From contig NZ_CALNVW010000010.1 in NCBI RefSeq assembly GCF_940670765.1, positions 372,001 through 436,000 of the forward strand: 64,000 nucleotides of DNA. The letters are read 5' to 3'. Each line of letters starts with the position of its first letter. Position 1 is the stretch's first letter. This DNA is from Streptomyces sp. A 4/2 (GTDB lineage: Bacteria; Actinomycetota; Actinomycetes; Streptomycetales; Streptomycetaceae). Of the stretch, positions 26,634 to 35,113 are shown one piece after another. Made by a program: the position numbers and the translations under genes. The notes under the pieces are model-generated. The model was not told the DNA's origin. It ran no database searches and saw only the letters and a list, made by a program, of their open reading frames with translations.

Positions 26634-28387
26634 CAGTACTTACGCTCCATCGGCTGGTAGCGGGTCTGGACGACCGGCTTGTAGTCGAGCCGGATCGACT
26701 CGGCGCCGTCGTCGCCCACCTCGCGGTACGCCATGGTGTGGCGCATGAAGTTGACGTCGTCGCGGTTCGGGAAGTCCTCGCGGTAGTGACCGCCGCGGGA
26801 CTCCTTGCGCGCCAGGGCGGAGGTCGCCATGACCTCGGCGAGGTCCAGCAGGTTGCCCAGCTCGATGGCTTCGAGGAGGTCGGTGTTGAACCGTCGGCCC
26901 TTGTCCTGGATGGACACGTTCAGGTACCGCTCGCGCAGCTCGGCGATCTTGTCGACCGCCGTCTTGATCGTCTGCTCGGTGCGGAACACCATCACGTTGG
27001 CGTCCATGCACTCCTGGAGCTCCAGGCGCAGCGTGGCCACCCGCTCGTCACCCGTGGCGTTGCGCAGCCGCTCGACCTGGGCCTCGACCAGCGACGCCGG
27101 GTCCTCGGGAAGCGCGGCGAAGTCGCTCTTCGCGGCGTACTCGGCGGCGGCGATGCCCGACCGGCGCCCGAAGACGTTGATGTCGAGCAGCGAGTTGGTG
27201 CCCAGCCGGTTGGCGCCGTGCACCGAGACGCAGGCGACCTCGCCGGCCGCGTACAGGCCCGGAACGACCGTGGTGTTGTCCGCGAGGACCTCACCCTGGA
27301 CGTTCGTCGGGATGCCGCCCATGGCGTAGTGCGCGGTGGGCTGGATCGGGATCGGGTCGGTGTACGGCTCGATGCCCAGGTACGTACGCGCGAACTCCGT
27401 GATGTCCGGGAGCTTGGCGTCCAGCTGCTCCGGCGGGAGGTGCGTCAGGTCCAGATACACGTGGTCGCCCTCGGGTCCGCAGCCGCGGCCCTCCCGGATC
27501 TCCGTGTAGATGGAGCGGGACACGACGTCACGGGACGCGAGGTCCTTCATGACCGGCGCGTACTTCTCCATGAAGCGCTCGCCGTCCTTGTTGCGGAGGA
27601 TGCCGCCCTCACCGCGGGCGCCCTCCGTCAGCAGGATGCCCATGCGCCAGATGCCCGTCGGGTGGAACTGGAAGAACTCCATGTCCTCCAGGGGCAGACC
27701 GCGGCGATAGCAGGCGGCCTGGCCGTCACCGGTCAGGGTGTGCGCGTTGGACGTGACCTTGAAGAACTTGCCGGTGCCGCCGGACGCGTAGATCACGGAC
27801 TTCGCCTGGAAGACGTGGATCTCGCCGGTGGCCAGCTCGTAGGCGACGACGCCCGCGGAGGTCTTCACCCCGTCGACCTCGACCAGCAGCTGGTCCAGGA
27901 CGTAGAACTCGTTGAAGAACTCCACACCCTCCTTGACGCAGTTCTGGTAGAGGGTCTGGAGGATCATGTGGCCGGTGCGGTCCGCGGCGTAGCACGCACG
28001 GCGGACCGGGGCCTCACCGTGGCTGCGCGTGTGACCGCCGAAGCGGCGCTGGTCGATCTCCCCGGCGGGCGTCCGGTTGAACGGCAGGCCCATCTTCTCC
28101 AGGTCGAGGACCGCGTCGATGGCCTCCTTCGCCAGGATCTCGGCGGCGTCCTGGTCGACCAGGTAGTCGCCGCCCTTGATCGTGTCGAAGGTGTGCCACT
28201 CCCAGTTGTCCTCCTCGACGTTGGCCAGGGCGGCGGCCATGCCGCCCTGAGCCGCGCCGGTGTGGGAGCGCGTCGGGTACAGCTTCGTCAGCACGGCGGT
28301 CCGGCTGCGCTTGGTCGACTCGATGGCCGCGCGCATTCCGGCGCCGCCGGCGCCGACGATGACGGTGTCGTACTTATGGATCTTCAT
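26633..28387 (-). CDS. sdhA: Succinate dehydrogenase flavoprotein subunit
   Basis: A 584-residue catalytic subunit oxidising succinate to fumarate with covalent FAD. The Rossmann motif is VIVGAGGAGMRAAIE (residues ~9-23), the FAD-linking His is in TRSHTGAAQGGM, and substrate residues lie in FHPTGIWRMGILLTEGARGEGG and QPTAHYAMGGIPTN. Length is standard. ATG 28387 is chosen as the normal start just before the Rossmann fold; the frame is open further but overlaps sdhD. Coupled to sdhB. Confidence 0.97.
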   Translation of the reverse strand: MKIHKYDTVIVGAGGAGMRAAIESTKRSRTAVLTKLYPTRSHTGAAQGGMAAALANVEEDNWEWHTFDTIKGGDYLVDQDAAEILAKEAIDAVLDLEKMGLPFNRTPAGEIDQRRFGGHTRSHGEAPVRRACYAADRTGHMILQTLYQNCVKEGVEFFNEFYVLDQLLVEVDGVKTSAGVVAYELATGEIHVFQAKSVIYASGGTGKFFKVTSNAHTLTGDGQAACYRRGLPLEDMEFFQFHPTGIWRMGILLTEGARGEGGILRNKDGERFMEKYAPVMKDLASRDVVSRSIYTEIREGRGCGPEGDHVYLDLTHLPPEQLDAKLPDITEFARTYLGIEPYTDPIPIQPTAHYAMGGIPTNVQGEVLADNTTVVPGLYAAGEVACVSVHGANRLGTNSLLDINVFGRRSGIAAAEYAAKSDFAALPEDPASLVEAQVERLRNATGDERVATLRLELQECMDANVMVFRTEQTIKTAVDKIAELRERYLNVSIQDKGRRFNTDLLEAIELGNLLDLAEVMATSALARKESRGGHYREDFPNRDDVNFMRHTMAYREVGDDGAESIRLDYKPVVQTRYQPMERKY

Positions 28388-28413
28388 GATGAAAGCGCCT
28401 CGGTCCCGGGCTT

Positions 28414-28890
28414 CTAGGAGATGTTCGGGTCGAAGGTGAAGATCACCAGCGTGCCCAGCAGGATGGTGAACACCGTGGCGGTGTACAGCAGGCCCTTGAG
28501 CCACAGGCGCGTGTTGACACGCTCCGCGTAGTCATTGATGACGGTACGGAGGCCATTGGCGCCGTGGAGCATCGCCAGCCAGAGCATCAGCAGGTCCCAG
28601 CCCTGCCAGAACGGCGAGGCCCAGCGGCCCGCCACGAAGGCGAAGCCGATCCTGGCCACACCGCCGTCGAGCACCAGCTGGATCAGCAGGTGGCCGAGGA
28701 CGAGGACGACCAGCACGATGCCCGAGAGGCGCATGAAGAGCCAGGCGTACATCTCGAAGTTGCCACGAGTGGACTTCGGCGTCTTCTTGGTCCGTGCGCG
28801 CGGGGGCTCGATGAGCGGCGCGGGGTTGTCGACGTCGAAGAGGGAGACGCCCTCGACGGGGCCGACAGCGGCAGAGGTCTCAGCAGACAT
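28414..28890 (-). CDS. sdhD: Succinate dehydrogenase membrane anchor
   Basis: A 158-residue membrane subunit with three helices: FMRLSGIVLVVLVLGHLLIQLVL-type first span with a His likely to bind haem, LLMLWLAMLHGANGLRTVINDY, and LLYTATVFTILLGTLVIFTF. The first ~45 residues are hydrophilic. It anchors SdhAB and helps form the quinone site. It follows sdhC after 7 bases. Confidence 0.92.
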   Translation of the reverse strand: MSAETSAAVGPVEGVSLFDVDNPAPLIEPPRARTKKTPKSTRGNFEMYAWLFMRLSGIVLVVLVLGHLLIQLVLDGGVARIGFAFVAGRWASPFWQGWDLLMLWLAMLHGANGLRTVINDYAERVNTRLWLKGLLYTATVFTILLGTLVIFTFDPNIS

Positions 28891-28897
28891 TCAGTCC

Positions 28898-29278
28898 TCA
28901 GCTCCCGAACAGTTCGCGTGCGGCGTGGCCGAGTACGGGGTAGAGCGCCCCGATCATCAGCAAGACCCAGATGCCCACGACGGACCACAGCATCTGCTTC
29001 TGGTGGCGCGGGCCCTTGGACCAGAAGTCCACGGCGATGATGCGCAGGCCGTTCAGAGCGTGGAAGAGGATCGCTGCGACAAGGCCGTACTCAAGAAGGC
29101 CGACGATCGGCGTCTTGTAGGTAGCGATGACCTTGTCGTAGTCCTCGGGGGAGATACGGACGAGAGCAGTGTCCAGGACGTGTACGAACAGGAAGAAGAA
29201 GATGAGGACGCCGGTGACTCGATGAGCCACCCAGGACCACATACCTTCCCGGCCGCGGTACAGCGTTCCAGCCGGCAC
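28898..29278 (-). CDS. sdhC: Succinate dehydrogenase cytochrome b556 subunit
   Basis: A 126-residue membrane subunit with three helices. The signature RVTGVLIFFFLFVHVLDTALV (given as R-x-TG...H) and LFHALNGLRIIAVDF hold the conserved Arg and His residues of SdhC, the latter probably a haem ligand. GTG 29278 is chosen because GGAGGG lies 8 bases upstream (GGAGGGTTTTTCC); a longer reading from ATG 29374 would add 32 residues not usual for SdhC. It is the first gene of sdhCDAB. Confidence 0.92.
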   Translation of the reverse strand: MPAGTLYRGREGMWSWVAHRVTGVLIFFFLFVHVLDTALVRISPEDYDKVIATYKTPIVGLLEYGLVAAILFHALNGLRIIAVDFWSKGPRHQKQMLWSVVGIWVLLMIGALYPVLGHAARELFGS

Positions 29279-29433
29279 GGAAAAACCCTCCGGGAGCGGG
29301 GGACGGGGGTCATGCCGCCAGCTTCTCCCGGTGGGAGGAGCTGTGTCGGTCTGGCCCGGCCGGGTACGGTCCACCGGCCCCGGCCATCGTAGCGACGACT
29401 TGTCGGTTCCTTCGCGCCGGGGCCTGCGGTGTG

Positions 29434-29454
29434 ATCAAACAGGCAATCAAACAG
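29434..29454. repeat. Direct repeat upstream of sdhC
   Basis: ATCAAACAG occurs at 29434-29442 and 29446-29454, 12 bases apart, in the sdhC upstream region. It overlaps the stop codon of the OHCU decarboxylase gene. The spacing near one helical turn would suit a regulator binding in tandem, but it may be chance. Confidence 0.35.
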
Positions 29455-30100
29455 CCACGGACGGGCTACCGGCATGGCCTGTATCCGCCATAAGACGGGC
29501 GATTCGCCCTCGGGCGAGTCGGCGCAGCTCGTCCGCCGCGACCGCTCTCTCCTCGTCCGGCTCGTGCGAGAGCCGGGTGCGGATCCCGGTGAGTACCTGG
29601 TCGAGGTGTTCGGCCGGCCGGATGTCGTCGAGGCAGATCACGAAGGCGTGACCGAAGCGGCTCTCGTACGCGGCGTGCGCGGCCCGCAGCGCGGTGCGCG
29701 CGGCTCGGGGTGCGCTGTCGTGGAGCAGCGCGGACACCGGATCCTCCCAGGGGAGGCCGAGCGGGGAGTGCCCCGCGGCCAGAGCCTGCGCGAGGTCGGC
29801 GGGGGACAGGTCGTAGCCGGCTTCGTCGGATGCGGCGAACAGAGCGGCCAGATCGGGGTAGGGGCGGTGTGCGGCGAGCCGCTGGGCCCACCGGTGGCTG
29901 CCGCAGCAGGCGAGCAGCGCGGTTTCGGCGGCGCCCGCCGGTGCCGAGTTGAACCGGTCGAGACCGGGCAGCCGTTGGTGCTGTGCGGGTATCGCGGTGC
30001 GGGCCGGAGTGCGCGTGGTGTGGTGGAGTGTCGGCGGTCGCGTCGGAGCGCCGGCGTGGGAATCGCTGGACAGCGTGGACTCCTCGAACACGACAGGCAT
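29447..30100 (-). CDS. OHCU decarboxylase (uric acid degradation)
   Basis: A 217-residue protein of the 2-oxo-4-hydroxy-4-carboxy-5-ureidoimidazoline decarboxylase family, which makes S-allantoin in ureide catabolism. The family pattern is clear: LDRFNSAPAGAAETALLACC, SHRWAQRLAAHRPY and LAQALAAGHSPLG, where the His of GHSPLG aligns with the catalytic His of HPRIG. The C-terminal part YESRFGHAFVICLDD is also typical. ATG 30100 is a tentative start. No other urate gene is adjacent. Confidence 0.83.
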   Translation of the reverse strand: MPVVFEESTLSSDSHAGAPTRPPTLHHTTRTPARTAIPAQHQRLPGLDRFNSAPAGAAETALLACCGSHRWAQRLAAHRPYPDLAALFAASDEAGYDLSPADLAQALAAGHSPLGLPWEDPVSALLHDSAPRAARTALRAAHAAYESRFGHAFVICLDDIRPAEHLDQVLTGIRTRLSHEPDEERAVAADELRRLARGRIARLMADTGHAGSPSVAV

Positions 30101-30273
30101 GACAGAAAGGTCGGGTGGCGGGTGGTGAGAGAGCCGCAACGCTATCGATGCATGGTGTCGAGTGTCCGACGGATGCACGAATTTCACCCGGAAGGGAGAG
30201 TTTCAAGGCGCGTGGTGGACGATTTGGTTGGCGTTTCGCCCTACCTTCGCAGTGAATGGGAGGTTTTTGAGTC

Positions 30274-31878
30274 ATGAAGACAATCAAAGGATCGGTGCCC
30301 CTGACCGTAGGGGTGGGGGTCGTGGCTGCTGCCGCGCTGCTCACCGTCGCGGTCTGGCCGGACGACGACACGTACGGCGGGAGCGGGCCCGCGAGCCGTG
30401 GACCGGCGGTGGACTCCTCCGCGTCCGGCTCCGCGTCGGCGCGGACGTATCCGCTCTCCGCGGCGCCCCGCACCATCCCCTCGGTACGCGAGCACGGCCC
30501 GGCACGCGGTCCGGGCTGGCGCCCGCAGAAGGACTCCCGGGTACTGGTCGCCGAGGGCAGCAAGGGGCTCACGGACGAGGGCAAGCTCCTCGCGCACGAG
30601 CTGAAACTCGGTTACGCGTACGGCGGCAAGGCCCACGCCGGTGACATCGAACTCGCCCTGGCGCCGGACTCGAAGGCGCCCCGGGAGTCGTACACCCTCA
30701 CCGCCCGCGACCAGCAGGTCAAGATCACCGGGCCCGACGAGGCCGGTGTCTTCTACGGCACCCGCACGGTCAAGCAGTCGGTGCTGGCGGACGGGCAGGT
30801 GCCGGAGGGCGTCGTGCACGACCAGCCCGACCGGCCGCAGCGCGGGCTGAACCTCGACATCGCCCGCAAGCCCTACAGCGCGAGCTGGATCGAGGACCGG
30901 GTGCGGGAGATGGCCGACCTCAAGCTCAACCAGCTGTGCCTGCACTTCTCCGACGACCAGGGCTTCCGCATCGCGTCGAGCTCCGACCCCGCGGTGGTCT
31001 CGCCCGACCACCTCAGCAAGGCCCAGGTCACCAAGATCGTCTCCCTCGCGTCGAGCCTGCACATCACGGTCGTCCCGGAGATCGACTCGCCGGGACATCT
31101 GGGCGCCGTGATCAAGGCGCATCCGGGCATCCAGCTGAAGAACGTCAACGGCGTCGCCACGCCCGGCGCGGTCGACATCTCGAACCCGGAGTCGGGACGC
31201 GTCGTCGACCAGCTGATCCATGAGTACGAGGGGCTCTTCCCCGGTGCGTACTGGCACCTCGGCGGCGACGAGTACCAGGCGCTGATGGCGAAGAACCCGG
31301 AGGCCTCCTATCCGCAGCTGGCCCAGGCCGCCCATAAGAAGTACGGCTCCAACGGCACGATCAAGGACCTGGCCACCGGCTGGCTGAACGACCGGGCGGC
31401 GGTCGTCATCAAGGACAAGAAGACGCCCAAGGCCTGGAACGACGGCTTCTACAGCGGCGTCTCGGTCGCCGCGAACCCGGCCATCGAGGCCGAGTACTGG
31501 ACGGGCAAGGAGTACGGGGCCCGGCCGCCCGTCGACTATCTGAGCACCGGCCGGAAGATGATGAACCTCAACGACGAGTACCTCTATTACGTACTCGGCC
31601 AGCCGAACGACTTCACCTACCCGACGGGCAAGCGGATCTACGAGCAGTGGACCCCGCTGGTCATGCGCGGCACGACACCGGTTCCGTCGAAGTACTCGCA
31701 CCTCATCCTGGGCGGCCGGTTCGCCGTGTGGGGCGACATCGCGAACGCGCAGACCCCGGCGCAGGTCGCCGCGGGCATCCGGATGCCGCTGATGGCGACG
31801 GCCCAGAAGCTGTGGGACCCGGACAAGCCGAAACTGACCTGGACGCAGTTCGGGAAGCTGGCGGCGAAGGTGGGCTGA
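30274..31878 (+). CDS. Exported beta-N-acetylhexosaminidase (GH20)
   Basis: A 534-residue secreted or membrane-anchored glycosidase removing terminal GlcNAc from chitin- or peptidoglycan-derived sugars. An N-terminal hydrophobic segment (LTVGVGVVAAAALLTVAVWP, residues ~10-29) may act as signal or anchor. The GH20b domain follows, then the barrel: RGLNLDIARKPYS, LCLHFSDDQGFRIAS, VPEIDSPGHLGAVIKAHP and the catalytic Asp-Glu pair D332-E333 in LGGDEY. GGGAGG precedes the ATG. It is monocistronic and faces away from the OHCU gene. Confidence 0.92.
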   Translation: MKTIKGSVPLTVGVGVVAAAALLTVAVWPDDDTYGGSGPASRGPAVDSSASGSASARTYPLSAAPRTIPSVREHGPARGPGWRPQKDSRVLVAEGSKGLTDEGKLLAHELKLGYAYGGKAHAGDIELALAPDSKAPRESYTLTARDQQVKITGPDEAGVFYGTRTVKQSVLADGQVPEGVVHDQPDRPQRGLNLDIARKPYSASWIEDRVREMADLKLNQLCLHFSDDQGFRIASSSDPAVVSPDHLSKAQVTKIVSLASSLHITVVPEIDSPGHLGAVIKAHPGIQLKNVNGVATPGAVDISNPESGRVVDQLIHEYEGLFPGAYWHLGGDEYQALMAKNPEASYPQLAQAAHKKYGSNGTIKDLATGWLNDRAAVVIKDKKTPKAWNDGFYSGVSVAANPAIEAEYWTGKEYGARPPVDYLSTGRKMMNLNDEYLYYVLGQPNDFTYPTGKRIYEQWTPLVMRGTTPVPSKYSHLILGGRFAVWGDIANAQTPAQVAAGIRMPLMATAQKLWDPDKPKLTWTQFGKLAAKVG

Positions 31879-32122
31879 TCCGGGTGCGCCGCCGGGGTGG
31901 GACTCCGGGGTGAGGTGCCCGCGGTGTCCGGACGCGGTGCCGGGGCCGCTCACCCCTACGGAGGTATCCGCCCGTTCTGCCGGGGTGGCGGAGACACACA
32001 GGTCAGGACCGCTTTTCCCGGGCAGGCAGGCGCTACTCCGAGTGAGGTGGCGATTGCGCGGTGCAGGTGGCCTTCGCAAGGTGGCGGGAGTACCTCTCGC
32101 GGCTCCGAAAGGAACGTTCTCC

Positions 32123-32533
32123 ATGCGAATGTCCCCGAAGGCCGGCCTCCTCGTCACCTCCGCCGCCTGCGGCGCGCTCACCCTGGGCGCAGCCGGGCCT
32201 GCGGCGTACGCGGCCGTCGGCGAACCGCCCGCAGCGAGCGAACCGCCCGCAGCGAGCGCACCGGCCGCGCCGGACCCGGGTGCCGCGCTCAAGGCGAAGG
32301 CGGCGGCCGGTCTCCGGGCCAAGGTCGACGCCCTGGTGAAGGCGTCCACGAGCGGCAAACCCGCGGAAGTCACCGCCGCGGCCCAGGCCGTGGTGGCCGC
32401 CCAGGTGAACGTCCTCGCCTCCATCGTGCTCGGCGGCGGTCTCCCGGCCGCCCACCTGCCGGCTCTGCCGACGCTGCCCAAGGTGCCCGGCGTGCCCCAG
32501 TTGCCCGCGGCCCCGGGCCTGCCGCTCTCCTGA
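32123..32533 (+). CDS. Small secreted Ala/Pro-rich protein
   Basis: A 136-residue protein with a Sec signal (residues 1-30, ending AAYA before VGEPP). It continues with a repeated EPPAAS stretch, an Ala-rich helix (LKAKAAAGLRAKVDALVKA and EVTAAAQAVVAAQVNVLAS), and a Pro/Leu tail (LPALPTLPKVPGVPQLPA). No family is recognised. AAAGGAACG precedes the ATG. The 244-base gap upstream shows nothing else of note. Confidence 0.65.
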   Translation: MRMSPKAGLLVTSAACGALTLGAAGPAAYAAVGEPPAASEPPAASAPAAPDPGAALKAKAAAGLRAKVDALVKASTSGKPAEVTAAAQAVVAAQVNVLASIVLGGGLPAAHLPALPTLPKVPGVPQLPAAPGLPLS

Positions 32534-32698
32534 CCCGCTCTTCTGACCCGCCGTCCGGACCACGCATGAGCGGGGCCCGCGGTGCCGTCCGACGGTGCCC
32601 CGCGCCTTCGCGGTCACCGGTGACGGGTGTCCGGGGGTGTGCGGGTGGGCTTCGTCACTCGGCGGGCGTCAGCGCCCCGCGCGTCGTAGCGTCCAAGA

Positions 32699-32953
32699 AT
32701 GGACTTCAACATCACCGCGGAGGAAGAAGCGCTGCTCCTCCGTATCCGTGAGCACCTGCACGCAGGCAACAGGCCCGGCGAGGCCGAACTCGCGGCCGAA
32801 CTCGGCGACGACGTACGGGCGCAGGTGCGCAGCCTCGGCACACGCGGCTGGCTCGTCGTGCGGCCCGGGTCCGGCGGTGAGGTCTACGTCGAAGGGCTCT
32901 CGACCCTCGCGGAGTCGGCGCTGTCGAACCGGCGGGACGTGGGCGACCGCTGA
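32699..32953 (+). CDS. Hypothetical small winged-helix-like protein
   Basis: An 84-residue protein. ITAEEEALLLRIREHLHAGNRPGEAELAAELG followed by VRAQVRSLGTRGWLVVRPGSGGEVYV resembles a winged helix (helices, then a beta wing), but no family is recognised. TAGCGT (32687-32692) ends 6 bases before the ATG, pointing to a leaderless message. It is convergent with the TNT-associated small gene. Confidence 0.55.
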   Translation: MDFNITAEEEALLLRIREHLHAGNRPGEAELAAELGDDVRAQVRSLGTRGWLVVRPGSGGEVYVEGLSTLAESALSNRRDVGDR

Positions 32954-32992
32954 GGGGCTGCGGGGTGACCCCGGGGAGCGTTCCGGCACCCG

Positions 32993-33229
32993 TCAGACGA
33001 GCAGTTGCAGCAGGTGCGCGCAGGCGTCCGGTTCGGTCGCGTACCGGCCGATGATCTCGTACAGGCCCCGTTCGAACGCGCCGGTCTCCCACGCCCCGCC
33101 GTCCGGAGTCCTCCGCAGGAAGAGGAAGTCGGGGGGCGTGGGGACCGGTTCATGGACCCCCTCGATGCGGTAGTAGCCGTCGGGCACTCCCGCCGTGCGC
33201 AGTGCGGCGTGCAGTTCGTGGCGGTCCAT
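32993..33229 (-). CDS. Small protein coupled to the TNT gene, possible immunity factor
   Basis: A 78-residue soluble protein, MDRHELHAALRTAGVPDGYY..., beginning 7 bases after the TNT gene stop, so the two form one unit. It is moderately acidic with a compact predicted alpha/beta pattern (DFLFLRRTPDGGAWETGAFERGLYEIIGRYATE). No family is recognised. In M. tuberculosis the TNT toxin is neutralised by a downstream immunity protein (IFT); the position here suggests the same role, though sequence similarity is not apparent. Confidence 0.65.
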   Translation of the reverse strand: MDRHELHAALRTAGVPDGYYRIEGVHEPVPTPPDFLFLRRTPDGGAWETGAFERGLYEIIGRYATEPDACAHLLQLLV

Positions 33230-33236
33230 GGGCGTC

Positions 33237-33935
33237 CTACTTGCCGGTCGTGGTGGCGTACCCGAGGTAGTGATGGTCCAGCAGCCACTTCACGTTCAGC
33301 CGCTGGCCCTCGCCCGGGTTCAGGAACACCTGGTCGAGCTTGATCTGCTGCCCGCCGCCGGGCTGCTCGAACCAGGGGGCGATGCCGCCCTGCCACACCC
33401 AGAACGGCTTGGTGACCTTGTAGACGTGATAGTCGCAGGGCATCGTGGCGTCACGGGTGTTGAGGCTCTGCGGGGGCAGCGCCCGCTTGGCGTACGAGTC
33501 ACCGGCGGGCGCGAGGTACGAACCGTACTCGGAACCGAAGCGGTCCAGACGCTCGCCGGTGCGGAGCTTCGAAGGCTCCTTGTCCACCTGGCCGTTGACC
33601 TCCTTGAACCCGTCGTTCGGCGGGTACTTCCAGCTGCCCGTGTCCGCGGGTCCCTCCCAGTACTTCGCCAGGAAGGCCGACGGGGACAGCTGCCCGGTCC
33701 GCTTGTACCCCTTGAGCAGGGGGCCCACCGGCTTCTCGTGCTTCGTCGGCAGCCACTGCGGCCCGAGCCGGGAGTCGGCGTGGAACTCCCCGGAGCAGGG
33801 GGCGTGCCGCTGCGCGACGGCCGGAGTCCGGTCCGCCTGCTGCGGGGGCGGCGGAGCGGCGCTCGCAGCAGCGGGAGCCACCACGGTCGCCGCGGTGATG
33901 GTGAGCGCGGCGAGAACGGTGCGAATTCGGTTCAC
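33237..33935 (-). CDS. Secreted TNT-domain protein (NAD+ glycohydrolase family)
   Basis: A 232-residue exported protein. A Sec signal (residues 1-27, cleaved after PAAASA) is followed by ~95 residues with Cys47, then the TNT domain. The domain's marks are GERLDRFGSEYGSYLAPAG, YAKRALPPQSLN, YHVYKVTKPF and PWFEQPGGGQQI, the last with the Gln expected at the NAD-cleaving site of the tuberculosis necrotizing toxin. Members hydrolyse NAD+. The GTG start follows GGGGACCTTGA. The next gene, 7 bases on, may encode immunity. Confidence 0.85.
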   Translation of the reverse strand: MNRIRTVLAALTITAATVVAPAAASAAPPPPQQADRTPAVAQRHAPCSGEFHADSRLGPQWLPTKHEKPVGPLLKGYKRTGQLSPSAFLAKYWEGPADTGSWKYPPNDGFKEVNGQVDKEPSKLRTGERLDRFGSEYGSYLAPAGDSYAKRALPPQSLNTRDATMPCDYHVYKVTKPFWVWQGGIAPWFEQPGGGQQIKLDQVFLNPGEGQRLNVKWLLDHHYLGYATTTGK

Positions 33936-34324
33936 TCAAGGTCCCCTTGTGTACTGAGGCCCGATTGGGCTGTATCACGCAAGGTAGCCGATCGGTCACG
34001 TTCTGCGGGGGGCTTTACGACAGGGGGGCGCAATACGGCAGTTGGGCGCGCTCGCGGGTCGTGCGAGGCTCGGCCGGTTCCGGCGTCCAGGTGCGGTCCC
34101 GGGGGGCCGGTGTGGAAGCGTGCGCGGTGGGGCCCGATGCGCGGGGGCGTGCGCGCCGGATGACCTGACGGAGTGTGTTTTGTCCGCTTTCTGTAACGCG
34201 GCGAAGTTTCTCCGGCTGTCCTGCCCGGTGCGGTTCAGAGTGTGGATGTCCGGCGCAGAGCCGGAAGTTCATCTGCACCATGCGTGGGCCGACCGGCGTA
34301 CGCATGCCCTGATCTGGGGGTTCC
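33936..34324. other. Gene-free region between the TNT and lamin-tail genes
   Basis: No gene is supported in these 389 bases. The region must hold two divergent promoters. TTGTCC (34181-34186) may be a -35 element for the lamin-tail gene, without a clear -10. GC-rich runs but no strong hairpin are seen. Confidence 0.4.
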
Positions 34325-34804
34325 ATGTCGTCTTTGTCTTCGGGTTCCCGTCTCGCCGCAGTTGTGCTGGCCTCCGGGGCCCTGCTCGCCGCCGCCTTCC
34401 CGGCAGCGGCGACCGGCCATCACCACAACCACCCCGCACCGCACCCCGAGCGGTCCGTGGTCGCGCTCGGCGCCGTCCACTTCAACGGTCCGGGTCGTGG
34501 CCACCGCCCCGGCCAGGGCCTGGACGCCGAGTGGGTCACGGTCACGAACAACTCCCGCAGGCCGGTGGAGCTGAAGGGCTGGACGCTGAGCGACGCGCAG
34601 CACCACTCCTACCGCTTCCACGCGCTGCGTCTCGGTGCCCACAAGTCGGTGAAGGTCCACACCGGCACCGGCCGTGACAACGGGCGCGACGTCTACCAGA
34701 ACCGGCACGCCTCGATCTGGGACCGGGCCGGGGACACCGCGACCCTGCGCAACGCGCGCGGCCGGATCACGGACACCGAGAGCTGGGGGCGCCATCACCG
34801 CTGA
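34325..34804 (+). CDS. Secreted lamin-tail-domain protein
   Basis: A 159-residue exported protein. The signal peptide (residues 1-28) ends in FPAAATG, followed by a His/Pro-rich stretch (HHHNHPAPHPE). A lamin-tail Ig-like fold follows: LDAEWVTVTNNSRRPVELKGWTLSD, HHSYRFHALRLGAHKSVKVHTG, NRHASIWDRAGDTATLRNARG. LTD domains in bacterial exoproteins are thought to bind surfaces or DNA; here it stands alone. A hairpin terminator follows. Confidence 0.82.
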   Translation: MSSLSSGSRLAAVVLASGALLAAAFPAAATGHHHNHPAPHPERSVVALGAVHFNGPGRGHRPGQGLDAEWVTVTNNSRRPVELKGWTLSDAQHHSYRFHALRLGAHKSVKVHTGTGRDNGRDVYQNRHASIWDRAGDTATLRNARGRITDTESWGRHHR

Positions 34805-34831
34805 CCGTCGAGGTGACATGAGGTGACATCG

Positions 34832-34863
34832 GTGCGCCACGAGTGGTCCCGCTCGTGGCGCAC
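34832..34863. terminator. Terminator after the lamin-tail gene
   Basis: Perfect 12-bp stem (34832-34843 with 34852-34863) and 8-base loop, 28 bases after the stop. Confidence 0.8.
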
Positions 34864-35113
34864 TGCTGTGCCGCCACGGGGAATTCCACCGGCGATGTCC
34901 GGGACCGGGAGACGACCGGGGCCGCCACCCCCCACAGGAGAGGCCCCGGTCGCCGTCCGCGGGAGCCGCGGAACGGTCCCGTATACCTTTCAGCGCCGGG
35001 CGTGCGTTTTCTGTCACACCGCGCAGAGTCAGTGAGCTGTTGCTGGTTGTACAAGTCGTGGACGAAGGCCGGGCGAGGCCGTAGCGTGACGGATCGCGCG
35101 AGGCAGCGCGGCA
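34864..35113 (+). other. Upstream region of the ECF sigma gene, with an inverted repeat
   Basis: No gene is seen. An 11-bp perfect inverted repeat (34913-34923 CGACCGGGGCC, with 34942-34952) encloses an 18-base loop. After about 34990 the sequence becomes less GC-rich (CAGTGAGCTGTTGCTGGTTGTACAAG), where the sigma gene's promoter is likely. Confidence 0.4.
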
